Assembly: GCA_003665825.1 (NCBI GenBank)
Contig: QPFY01000051.1
Location: forward strand, 1 to 30,475
From: Microbotryum silenes-acaulis
Taxonomy: Eukaryota > Basidiomycota > Microbotryomycetes > Microbotryales > Microbotryaceae
Direction: 5' to 3'
DNA length: 30,475 bases
Shown here piece after piece: positions 9,388 to 18,318 of the stretch. Position numbers and translations under genes: made by a program. The notes under the pieces were generated by a model. It was not told the origin of the DNA, searched no databases, and worked only from the letters and a program-made list of their open reading frames with translations. Numbering within the stretch: the first letter of the stretch is position 1; every line of letters starts with the position of its first letter.

Positions 9388-9958
9388 TGACAGGCGACGT
9401 CGCGAGGATGACGTCGTCTACACGACGAAGGACGGGGGTGTCGAGGAGTATCGGCTGTGGTGGCGGCAGTCGGCGAGGGAGCGATCGAAGAGGGGTGTCG
9501 ACCGAAAAGCTCGCGGGAAGTCAAGTATAACGGACTTTATTCCAACGATCGGCAAGGAGAGGGGGGGGCCCAATAAGATGATGAGCGGACCAGGCTCCGG
9601 CGGAAGGTGTCGAAACCGAAGGGAGGGACTGCCCAGGCGCCGAGGGAACTCAGCCAAATCAAACTACTCCAAGAGGTCGCCTCAGGGGTAAAAAGGATTG
9701 CTCGCGGGAGCACCGGTAAAAACCCTGAGGCCGCGCCTCAGCTAGCAAAAAAGATAAAACAAATCGAAAGAAGATTGCGCTCGCAACGCATCGAACCTGC
9801 AACCAGCGGGTGCGCGCCCACGCGCCAAACGGCTACACCACGACGCCCGCGATGCTTGAAACGAATCCGCCATTGGGTCAAGTCATCGCTACCTGCACAC
9901 AACCTCGGGGAAGACTTCCTTTGAGTACTGCTGTCAGTGTACCGCTGTCATCCTGACA
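9388..9958 (-). repeat. Gypsy-C 3' LTR
   Basis: 571 bp. In element orientation it starts TGTCAGGATGACAG and ends CGTCGCCTGTCA. An AATAAA polyadenylation-like signal lies at 9536-9541 on the minus strand. A structured GC-rich core is at 9671-9747. Confidence 0.92.
9671..9747 (-). other. Nested hairpin core within the Gypsy-C LTR
   Basis: Two inverted repeats are visible: CCTCAGGG with CCCTGAGG enclosing a small GCTC..GAGC hairpin, and CTGAGGC-CGC-GCCTCAG with a 3-base loop; the two share one arm and could be alternative folds. The same core occurs in every LTR in the window, including the divergent solo LTRs. Confidence 0.65.
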
Positions 9959-9962
9959 CTGT

Positions 9963-9974
9963 CCCCCCAAAAGG
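9963..9974 (-). other. Gypsy-C polypurine tract
   Basis: The minus strand reads CCTTTTGGGGGG between the stop of the chromodomain frame (9979) and the LTR; ACAG separates the G run from the TGTCAGG LTR start. Confidence 0.6.
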
Positions 9975-9978
9975 AAGT

Positions 9979-10551
9979 CTACCGTGCGGCGAGGCGGCGG
10001 TTCGAGCGATCGAGGCGCGCAAAGTAGGCGTCGAGGACGGACGGATGGTCCAGGCGAAGGGACTGCTCTGACATCCAAGTATCGTCGGTGTCGTTACGGC
10101 CTACCCATCGCACCAAGAACGAACGAGCGCCCCGAGCGTTCCGCCGATCGCGAACAATCCGTTCCGGAATCGCAGAGTTGTCGGCCGCATCGGCTACATC
10201 TTCGACAAAAAGAACTGCGGGGTCACGCCCAGGGAACCTTTCAGCATCATTCTCAATGTAAGGGCGAAGCAGTCGAGCATGGAAGCGATTGTGCACTCGC
10301 GACATGGCTGGTGGAAGCTCGAGGTCGTAGCTGGATGTTGCCGGAATTGCCGCTCGAATACGGAAAGGGCCGATGTAGCGCGGCAACAACTTCGACTTCA
10401 TCCCTTCAGGAACTGCCAGATTCTTTGTCGAAAGGTAGACGTAACTGCCGGTCCGAAAGGCGGGGTCATCCGGGCGTCGATTTGTTGGCCTGCAAGGAAG
10501 AGGCATCAAAGAATCCGACAAGCTTTCCGTAAAGTTTGGATCCACGCGCAA
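9979..10551 (-). pseudogene. Gypsy-C integrase C-terminus with GPY/F-like module and chromodomain (detached by frameshift)
   Basis: A 190-residue frame. Residues 50-65 (KLLPRYIGPFRI) match the GPY/F module that follows the catalytic core in many Ty3/gypsy integrases. Residues 128-165 resemble a chromodomain: PERIVRDRR, then FLVRWVG and DDTWM, equivalent to the YLVKWKGY and TWEP signature. Such chromodomains in chromovirus integrases bind methylated histone H3 and steer insertion to heterochromatin. The stop is a few bases before the purine tract, as expected for the end of pol. The start shown is only the beginning of the open frame; between 10552 and about 10705 the joining integrase region is frameshifted and looks shortened (fragments such as LVHLNSWAKR are readable). 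Confidence 0.85.
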
Positions 10552-10648
10552 GGAACGCCGACCACAGGAGAGAAAAAGCCCAGTAGAGAACCGGCCTAAG
10601 CCGGTGCCAAAGACACGAAGTAACGTTTAGCCCAAGAGTTTAGATGCA

Positions 10649-13600
10649 CTAGACGCAATCGCCCCCTTTCGGTTCGACCCGCCTTTCGAACGCGTGTCGC
10701 GGTGTTTGGGTGACCATCTTGATCCGATTCTCGCTCGATCCGTCCGTCTCGGGGTGTGCCGCGGTTGACATTCGCAAGACGGCGCCAACCTTTGCCTGCA
10801 ATGCCCGCCAAAACTGCGAGGTGAACTTGGGATCGCGGTCGGAAACGATGGCTGAAGGCGTCCCATGCAGTCGAAAGATGGTGGCGTAGTACTTCTCGGC
10901 AACGAGCTCAGAGTCGGCGTCGGCTGGGAGGGGAATTAGGTGGACCATCTTTCCCCAAGTGTCAGTGACCACCATGATTTGAGCGACCATCATCCCTTCG
11001 AACTCGACCGGAGGCAGTCCTGTCATGAAGTCGATCGCCACTTGTTCCCAAGGACCGGAGGGGATCGGCATTGGGTGCAGTCGGCCATAGGGAACTTGAG
11101 TGGACGCCTTGCCGCGGGCACAGTCTTCGCAGGAACGGCAGAACTCAGCGCAATCGGCAGACATGGACGACCACCAATACAAAGGACGTATGGCGGCCAA
11201 GGTGATGCGATGTCCCGCGTGCCCGACGCTCCGATGTATCTCCGAAAGCACGAGCTCGCGCAGCGACGGGACCTTGTCGGAATCGACGACGCCGGTAGCG
11301 AGACCACGAGGCACAAACAGGGAAAGAGACTCATCTGGATGTACGCGCAAGATCCTCCCTTCCTCGGTCACCCGAAACATAGGCCATGATATTGGGTCGG
11401 TAATGATGACCTGGGCTTGCGAATCGTTGGTGTATGCTCGGATGATGGTGTCGAGGAAGGGTTGGGGCAGTGGATCAGGCGGCCGATGGACTACAGGTGC
11501 GTCGTTGACTGCATCGGCAGCGACTCCCAACAAATCGAGTTCATCAGCGTCGGCATCAACCGGAATGGGCGGGTCGTTGGCCGGGGCCGCAGCGATAGCG
11601 TGAACTCGATTGACGGCGATGGGAGGAGGAAGGGGGCCGGTAGACAAGTCGACGGCGTCCATTATGTTCTCGGCGAGGCGATGGGAACCGGGAGAGCCTG
11701 AATTGTAACCGTGTCCCCAGGGCCCGAAGGCACAATCAACAGCCGGCAACCGATCGTGCGAAGGTGAGGTGTAAGGACGTTCCTCGAGGAGGCTCTCACC
11801 GGGCGTAGTGAACTCGTGGCATTCTTCCTTCAAGAACAAATTCCCCAAATCCCGTCCATTCACATCCTCGTCTTGCGATTCCTCCTTGAGCGCGTAGTAT
11901 CCGGGAGAGCCTGCCTCGCAATCGTCGCGTTGGGGCCCGAGGGCAAAATCAACAGGAGGCAACCGATCGGGAGATGGAGAGGTGTAAGGACGTTCCTCGG
12001 GGAGGCTCTCACCGGGCGTAGTGAATCCGTGGCGTTCTCCATCAAAGAACATGTCCTCCAACTCATTCTCCTTGACCTGATCCTCGTACGATCCCTCCTT
12101 GACCTCCCACAAGCGCGACAATGAATCAGCAAGGGAGTTGTTCCTGCCGGCGATGAATTCAAACTCAAAGTCGAAACGGCTGAGTTCGAGACACATGCGG
12201 ATGTGCCGAGGCGTTTGGCGTAACTTCTGCGTTTTGATCGTGCGAAGGGCTTGATGGTCGGTGACGATGACGAAGGGGTAGCCAATCAAGTGCTGCTCGA
12301 ACGCCCGACACGCCGAAACGACGGCTAGGAACTCCTTATCAGTTACATGATAGTTGAGCTGAGCACCGTTGAACTTAGCGGAAAAGAATCGGGTAGGGAC
12401 GGCCTGCGAACGAGTGGGCCCCGAGGCCAGGCAAGCACCAATGCCAACACGACTGGCATCGGTGAACAGGTAGATCTTGTGCTCGCCGGAGGTGACCTTA
12501 GCGCCGTCGATCGGTCGCAGCGTTGGGACGAGGGACTTGACGGTGTTGAAGGCCTGCTGTTCGCGGTCGTTCCAACGCCACGAAGTCGATTGCGCCAACA
12601 ACGCGGTGATCGGCTCCAAAATCGTCGAGAGGTGTGATAGGTGATCTCGCATCCAATTGACGGTGCCGAGGAAACGCTGGATGTCGCACTTGTTGCACGG
12701 AATCGGCCACTGTCGGATACGCTCCCACTTGGCGGGGTCGACCTCGATGCCGTTGTCGGAGATGATGGCACCCAACGAATCCAACGACTTGGAGAACCAC
12801 TCGGATTTGTTGGATCCTAAGTAGAATCGGTAGTGTCGCAATGTCATCAGCAAGATCTCGATGTGTCTCAAGTGCGCTCGACGAGTATCGGAGTGGACGT
12901 GAACATCGTCGAAAAAGATCTTGGTGAACGAAAGGCATGGCTGGAACATCGCTGACGTTAACAGATTCAGGGTGTTGGGCGCATTGGTGTCGCCAAACTG
13001 CATGACCCGCGACGTGTACGTGCCCGTGACCGTGGCAAAGCCGGTGCGATCGACGTGCTCGGGTATGACCCGCACCTGCTCAAAGGCTGCGGCCACATCG
13101 AACTTGGACCGGTAACGCGAGCGGGCGACTTCATAGCGCACACTGGTCATGTCGGGGATGGGCGAGAATCGCTTTGCGGTGTTGCTGTTGCGAGCCCGGA
13201 GGTCGATGACGAAACGAGCGGTCTGCGAGTTCTTTTTCGGAATGGCAAAGACCGGGGCTGCCGAATCGATCGGACCCGAAACCCAGAAGCGACCGCGAGT
13301 GTACTTAGCTGAGTGCTCCGCCCATTGGCTTCGATATTTGTCGGCGAGGGGGTACACCTTGGGCTTGACCTTCTCGTTTGGGTCGATCAGAGGGATTTCG
13401 TGATTTACGGGTCGGTACGGCGGGAGTCGGTCCATGGGGAGCGAATCTACGAACACATCAGAGTATTTCTCGAGTAAGGCAGCTAATCGTGTTCGTGCTT
13501 CGGACTCGGACAAATCCTCGAGCGCCGGGTCATCGACGACATCCAGCAGTGGGTTGTGCGGCTCGAGGCCAATAATCTCGTCGTCGGGAAGCAACCCCGG

Positions 13601-15170
13601 GTGATTGTAACCGATGGCGGAACCGGCAAAGATGGGCGCCACAGTGACTGCGCGATCCCACTCATGAGTGCCCAGGGCGACGGGTTGCGAAGGGCCTGGG
13701 TGCGCGACCGTGAAGGCGCCCCAGCCAACGAGCATGCCTGTATCCTTAAGAAAGGGCAGCCCCAAGATGGCATCGTACCCAGTCACCCGGAAGATAAAGA
13801 ACGCTCGCGAACCGAGGTCGAGGGTGCCCGACAGAAAAGGGGCGGTGGCGAACACAGCACATCGGTCGGACGTATCCTTGGTGCCGAGGCGCAAGTGCAA
13901 CGGCGCGGTCAACCGGGCCGTTGCGAAGCTCGGGTCGGCTCGCACCACCTCCTGGTCCACCAAGTCGATCTCTGACCCAGAATCGATCAAACAACGCAGG
14001 ACCCTCCCAGAAGGCAACGTCCAAGCGATGACGTTGCGGGCGCGCACAATGGCGGGCTCGACAGGTCGGTCGGGTTCGTCGATGTCGAGCAGGGGTGCGG
14101 CGGACGCCAAGAGAGACACACCCGACGGCACAGGAATCTGGAAAGAGCTCACCGAAGCAGTCCTTTCCGCCTTGCGAGACGACACCACTTCCGGCCCCCA
14201 ATAACGACGCAAGCGCGACTCGGCATCAGCGTAAGACAAGACATCTTCCACCGCGTCAAGCGCGGAGTCAGTCAGGCTGTCGTCGAAACGAAGTGAGTCT
14301 GCATCATTTGCCGAGGCGGTCGGCTGTGAACTACTTGATGTAACCTCAACTTCCAGCGAAGAAGAAGCGACATCTTTCACTCGTCCAACAGGGTCTGCGG
14401 AGGGCCAAAAGGGGTGCGTCACTGAGGCGGAATCGGAACTCAACGGTCGAGTCTGATCAGGCTCAAGTGGAAGGGAAGATCTCACCTGGGGGTCCTCGGC
14501 ACCTTCTGAGCCCGAAGACCATTCCTCCTCGTCGAAGTTGGCCACGGCAATCGCGGATAGCTGGACGACTGCGGGAGATTGACGCTCGGAGGTACAGTGC
14601 TGTGAAAAGTGACCGCCTTGGCCACAATTGAAACAGGCCATACTTGTAGGTACTCCTCCTGGTGCGGGCGAGAACCACGTTGGTCGATCCTTCCACAAAT
14701 GCGACTGTTGCCATTTGGTGGCGCGGTCGACCCATCGAGCTCGGCGGATCTGCGAGCGCTGGTCGTTGTTTGTTGTGGGTGGGGTAGTGCGTGGAGCATG
14801 CGAAATCGCTCCAAAGGTCGCGGTGCGAGTCGAAGGGGTGGCAGCCGGCGTCGGTGTCGAAATCTCGTCGGCGATGGCGGCCCATTCGGTGATTTCGTCG
14901 AGGGACGGGACCGTCCGACCGAACCTCCCTGTGATCACTAAGGAGTTGTCACGATGTTCGCGTAACATACCTGCGCGGACTTCACGCTTGGCCACGTCGT
15001 TCAAGGATTGGTAGAATGCCGTGGCGAGCTGAAGTGCCGAGAGACCGAAGCTTGGGTTGTCGTGCATGAACGTGCGGTAGCGCGCGCGCCATTCGCCGAC
15101 ATGGTCGTACGCCCGAGACGAAGATTGGCGGCACCCATAGAATTCTTCGGCCACCCGGTCGGCAACCCAG
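10649..15170 (-). CDS. Gypsy-C gag C-terminus and Pol: zinc knuckle, protease, RT, RNase H, integrase core
   Basis: One frame stays open for about 1500 codons. In order (genome positions approximate): Gag C-terminal part; zinc knuckle CFNCGQGGHFSQHC at 14594-14635; protease DSGSE near 13984 with YDAILGLPFL downstream; RT with KFDVAAAFEQVRV and the catalytic FFDD near 12910; RNase H with TDASRVGIG, E in TDKEF and D in VTDHQAL; a duplicated 71-residue linker; integrase zinc finger H-H-C-C near 11235-11120; catalytic D in AIDFMTGLP, D in SDRDPKF and E in TDGSSE with 35 residues between the last two. The real frame stops matching the family shortly after E (about 10705) through a frameshift. FFDD is an acceptable variant of the YXDD box. 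The frame is open upstream to 15475, but the part before about 15170 is out of the gag frame. Confidence 0.9.
11690..12075 (-). repeat. Intragenic 213-bp (71-codon) tandem duplication in Gypsy-C pol linker
   Basis: The plus-strand segments GTGTAAGGACG at 11769 and 11982, and GGCAACCGATCG at 11746 and 11959, are each 213 bp apart. In the protein the blocks FTTPGESLPEERPYTSPS and FTTPGESLLEERPYTSPS recur 71 residues apart between RNase H and the integrase zinc finger. The period is a multiple of three, so the frame survives. The copies have since diverged. Confidence 0.85.
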
Positions 15171-15923
15171 GGTCCGGCCAACGACGTCCCACTGCCGTCA
15201 TGAGCGACGTCCAGCAGTGAGGGCGCCTGTCCCGGATCGCGTCCCTCAACTCGTCGACGGCCCAATCGTGAGGGGACTGGCGGCGCTGGCGAGACGTCGA
15301 ACGAGCGAATAGGGTGGCCACGAGCTGGACGACGCGGTCGGTGGTGAACAGTTCGTCGATTGCGATGTCGCACAAAAGTGAGAGGTACGAGTTCCCGAAT
15401 GCAGTGAAAGTCACCAACCTTTCCGGGTGATCCCCGGTCCATAACCCTTCCCGGTCGGGCAATGTCCCTCTCCAACGAGAGCTAATCACCGCCGGGAAGG
15501 GCCGTCCCTGATTTCGCTGTGAGATTCCCCCCAGGGGCACGAGCAAGGGGGTCAGCGGTAGTGTTGGAGCGTCCCGAAAAATTGGTGCGGAGGGACGTCC
15601 AGGGGGACCGATCTCACCGGCGTGAACTCCCCGGCCCGAGCTGCGGCTGGTTCAGTCAAGCCAGCCCGCGCCGCAGCCGGTTCAGTGGAGTTCTTCAAAA
15701 GGTGCTCTACCAATTTCTCCAAGTGCTGAACTCGATGATCGGAGTCGAGGCGTCGAGCTTCGGATTCTTCGAGGCGAGCTTCGAGCGACATCAGAGCGGC
15801 GGCGGTATGGGCCGGTTTTGGCGGTGGGGACTTAAAGGATTCTGGGCGCCCGGCCTCGTCGTCGCGGAGAGGGCTGATGCTGTCTCCGGCAAAGACGCGC
15901 GACGTGTCACGTTCGTCGGCCAT
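15171..15923 (-). pseudogene. Gypsy-C gag N-terminal part (frameshifted)
   Basis: The likely start is the ATG at 15923 (MADERDTSRVF), the first good start inside the element. A charged coiled-coil stretch follows (SLEARLEESEARRLDSDHR...), then an alanine/proline repeat (TEPAAARAG twice) and the capsid-like region (WTGDHPERLVTFTAF, LCDIAIDELF). Compared with the uninterrupted copy at 20829-21971, there is an extra A in the run near 15580, a missing base near 15485 and a missing A near 15170. The encoded Gag would form particles and package element RNA; this copy would stop early. Confidence 0.8.
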
Positions 15924-16199
15924 GGCGAGGTTGCGATTCAACGGTCGGCGATTCCGGGGTGAACGGTGGCGAGGGCGGGATGGCTGGAAGAAAGGGTAGG
16001 AGGGAAGAACGCGTTCGCCGTCGGACTCGGTGAAGGAGGTCACGAAAGACAGTGACGCGTTCGTGGGGGATGAGTTCGGCAACGGAGAGGAGGCTGACGA
16101 CTCAGGGTCAGAGAGTGGGTGTGAATGCTCGTCCAGGGCGGGGGACGAAGCGGTTGTAGAGGTACGGATCGTTGTCGGCAATGCCGAACTTGAAAAAAG
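15924..16199 (-). other. Gypsy-C leader between 5' LTR and gag
   Basis: 276 bp. No TGG-type primer-binding site complementary to a tRNA 3' end is seen next to the LTR; the leader starts CTTTTTTCAAGTTCGGC in element orientation. The reading frame is open through the leader into gag (ATG at 16181), so an N-terminally extended Gag is possible. Confidence 0.5.
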
Positions 16200-16768
16200 T
16201 GACAGGCGACGTCGGCGAGGATGACGTCGTCTACACGACGAAGGACGGGGGGGTGTCGAGGAGTATCGGCTGTGGTGGCAGCAGTCGGCGAGGGAGCGAT
16301 CGAAGAGGGCGACCGAAAAGCTCGCGGGAAGTCAAGTATAACGGACTTTATTCAACGATCGGCAAGGAGAGGGGGGGGGGGCAATAAGATGATGAGGGAG
16401 ACCAGGCTCCGGCGGAAGGTGTCCAAACCGAAGGGAGGGACTGCCCAGGCGCCGAGGGAACTCAGCCAAATCAAATACTCCAAGAGGTCGCCTCAGGGGT
16501 AAAAAGGATTGCTCGCGGGAGCACCGGTAAAAACCCTGAGGCCGCGCCTCAGCTAGCAAAAAGATAAAACAAATCGAAAGAAGATTGCGCTCGCAACGCA
16601 TCGAACCTGCAACCAGCGGGTGCGCGCCCACGCGCCAAACGGCTACACCACGACGCCCGCGCTGCTTGAAACGAATCCGCCATTGGGTCAAGTCATCGCT
16701 ACCTGCACACAACCTCGGGGAAGACTTCCTTTGAGTACTGCTGTCAGTGTACCGCTGTCATCCTGACA
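16200..16768 (-). repeat. Gypsy-C 5' LTR (array copy 1)
   Basis: 569 bp, the same boundaries as the 3' LTR. It abuts Copia-D integrase codons at 16769. It has a 4-bp deletion (GTGT lost near 16310) not shared by array copies 2 and 3. Confidence 0.92.
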
Positions 16769-16826
16769 CTGCACCGTCGCTTCGCGCATTTACCCGTTGC
16801 GCAACTCAAGAACGTCATGCAGAAAG
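16769..16826 (+). pseudogene. Copia-D integrase zinc-finger fragment (array copy 1)
   Basis: The 58 bp between the two opposed LTRs translate as LHRRFAHLPVAQLKNVMQKG, the His-His half of a copia integrase zinc finger. The reading continues after the solo LTR as GLVTGVDW and then FNCNACLASK, the Cys-Cys half. The fragment proves that both gypsy-type LTRs are inserted in Copia-D. Its last five bases GAAAG are the left target duplication of the solo LTR. Confidence 0.9.
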
Positions 16827-17385
16827 TGTCAGGATGCAGGGACAGAAGAAGGAAGCCCCCAAGGCTATATGCGGGTAGAGTTGACTTGACCGGATGCTTG
16901 CCTTGTTTCAAGCATCGTCGGCGTGATGGCGTAGGCGTGAGGCGCGTGGGCGCGCACTCGGTGGTCGAGGGTTCGATGCGCCCAGAGCGCAATCTTCTTT
17001 TGGTTTGTTTTATCTTTTTGTTAGCCGAGGCGCGGCTTCAGGGTTTTTACCGGTGCTCCGCGAGCAATCCTTTTTACCCCTGAGGCGACCTCTTGGAGTG
17101 GTTGATTTGGCTAAGTCCCCTCTGTGCCTGGAGCAGTCCGTTCCTTTTTGTCTTAGCACCTTCCCCCGGAGCTTGGTCCGCTCTTCTTGTTTTGTTGCCC
17201 TTCCTCTTCTTGTCGATCGTTTGGGAATTAAGTCCGTTATACTTGATTTCCTGCGAGCCTCTCGACCGACTCCCCTCCTCGGTTGCTCCTCTGTCGACTG
17301 CCGCCGCAACAGCCGACGCTTCCTGAAATCCCCCCCTCGCACCAACGCGTGTAGACGACGTCATCCCTGCGGACGTCGCCTGTCA
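16827..17385 (+). mobile_element. Solo LTR of a Gypsy-C relative, plus orientation (array copy 1)
   Basis: 559 bp from TGTCAGG to CCTGTCA, clearly homologous to the Gypsy-C LTR but visibly diverged. It is flanked by GAAAG on both sides (16822-16826 and 17386-17390), so it is a true insertion later reduced to a solo LTR by recombination. The start of this copy (GATGCAGGGACAGAAGAAGG) differs as a block from copies 2 and 3. Confidence 0.92.
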
Positions 17386-17390
17386 GAAAG

Positions 17391-18318
17391 GCTTGGTCAC
17401 TGGGGTGGATTGGGTATATTCAGAGGAGGAGGTTAGGTCCTTCAATTGCAATGCTTGTCTCGCTTCCAAAGTGCACGCCCTTCCTTTCAGTCGTTCCCAG
17501 TCCATTGCGCCTGGCCGTCTGGACCTTGTCCATGTCGACGTTGCCCAAATGCCTCGAGCCAGCTTCGGCGGTCATCGCTACATGCTTGTGATTGTCGACG
17601 ACTACACAAACATTGGTGCATCCTCCTCACTTACAAGAGCGACGTCTTTCACCGTCTCCGCGACTGGATTCTTGAGGTAGAGAACACCACGGGTGATCGG
17701 GTAAAAACCATTCGCTCTGACAATGGTGGCGAGTTCACTCTGCACAACTTTGTCGACTTCTGTTTGACCAAGGGCATCCGTCGCGAACTCACTATTCCAT
17801 ACACGCCTCAACAAAACGGACGTGTTGAACGCACCAATCGGACCATCAAAGAGGGTATCCTTGCTTTGCTCTACTCGGCCGGCGCCGATACACGTCTCTG
17901 GGCCGAAGCTGCCAAGTACTTCGTGCACTGCAAAAACTTGATGCCCCATGCGGGCATCCGTGGCGATATTCCCGACACTCGCTGGCATGGTGTCGCACCG
18001 GATGTCTCCTCGCTACGTGCCTTTGGCTGCCGCGCTTGGCACTGCCTCCCCTCGGTTAAGCGCACCGACCTCGACCCCAAGGCCGTGCCACTCATCTTCG
18101 TAGGGCTCGACGACCATGCAAAGGCCTATCGCCTCTTCGACCCGGCTACACGCAAAATTATCCTCAGTCGCAACGTCGTCTTTCGTGAATCTGAGTTCCC
18201 CGCCCTGCAGCCTGTGGCCAACACCCACACCGGCGCCATTCCGCTTCCTGTGGCCGCCGACATTTACCCTGACCAGGTAGACCACTCTGAGCCTTCGCTC
18301 TCTGGCGCCTCGCGCTGA
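17391..18318 (+). pseudogene. Copia-D integrase, main part (array copy 1)
   Basis: The frame shows zinc-finger cysteines in FNCNACLASK and catalytic Asp (17537, HVDVAQMP), Asp (17719, RSDNGGEF) and Glu (17827, GRVERTNRT), with 35 residues between the last two. A 4-base deletion near 17606 (CCCG absent relative to copies 2 and 3) shifts the frame in this copy. The frame ends with TGA at 18316-18318, after SGASR; the linker to RT continues in the next frame as AELPGPVPAAS. That break is present in all three array copies. The gag, protease and 5' LTR of Copia-D are not in the window. Confidence 0.88.

Larger units (their letters stand above)
9388..16768 (-). mobile_element. Gypsy-C: Ty3/gypsy chromodomain retrotransposon (chromovirus type)
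   Basis: About 7.4 kb between two LTRs (9388-9958 and 16200-16768) that differ by about three substitutions plus indels, so the LTR pair is young. The order on the minus strand is LTR, Gag with one zinc knuckle, protease, RT, RNase H, integrase, GPY/F-like module and chromodomain, purine tract, LTR. RNase H before integrase marks Ty3/gypsy. The flanks do not match (GTAAG on the left, CTGCA on the right) and belong to different host elements, which points to recombination after insertion. Frameshifts in gag and the integrase C-terminus make this copy defective as read. Confidence 0.93.
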
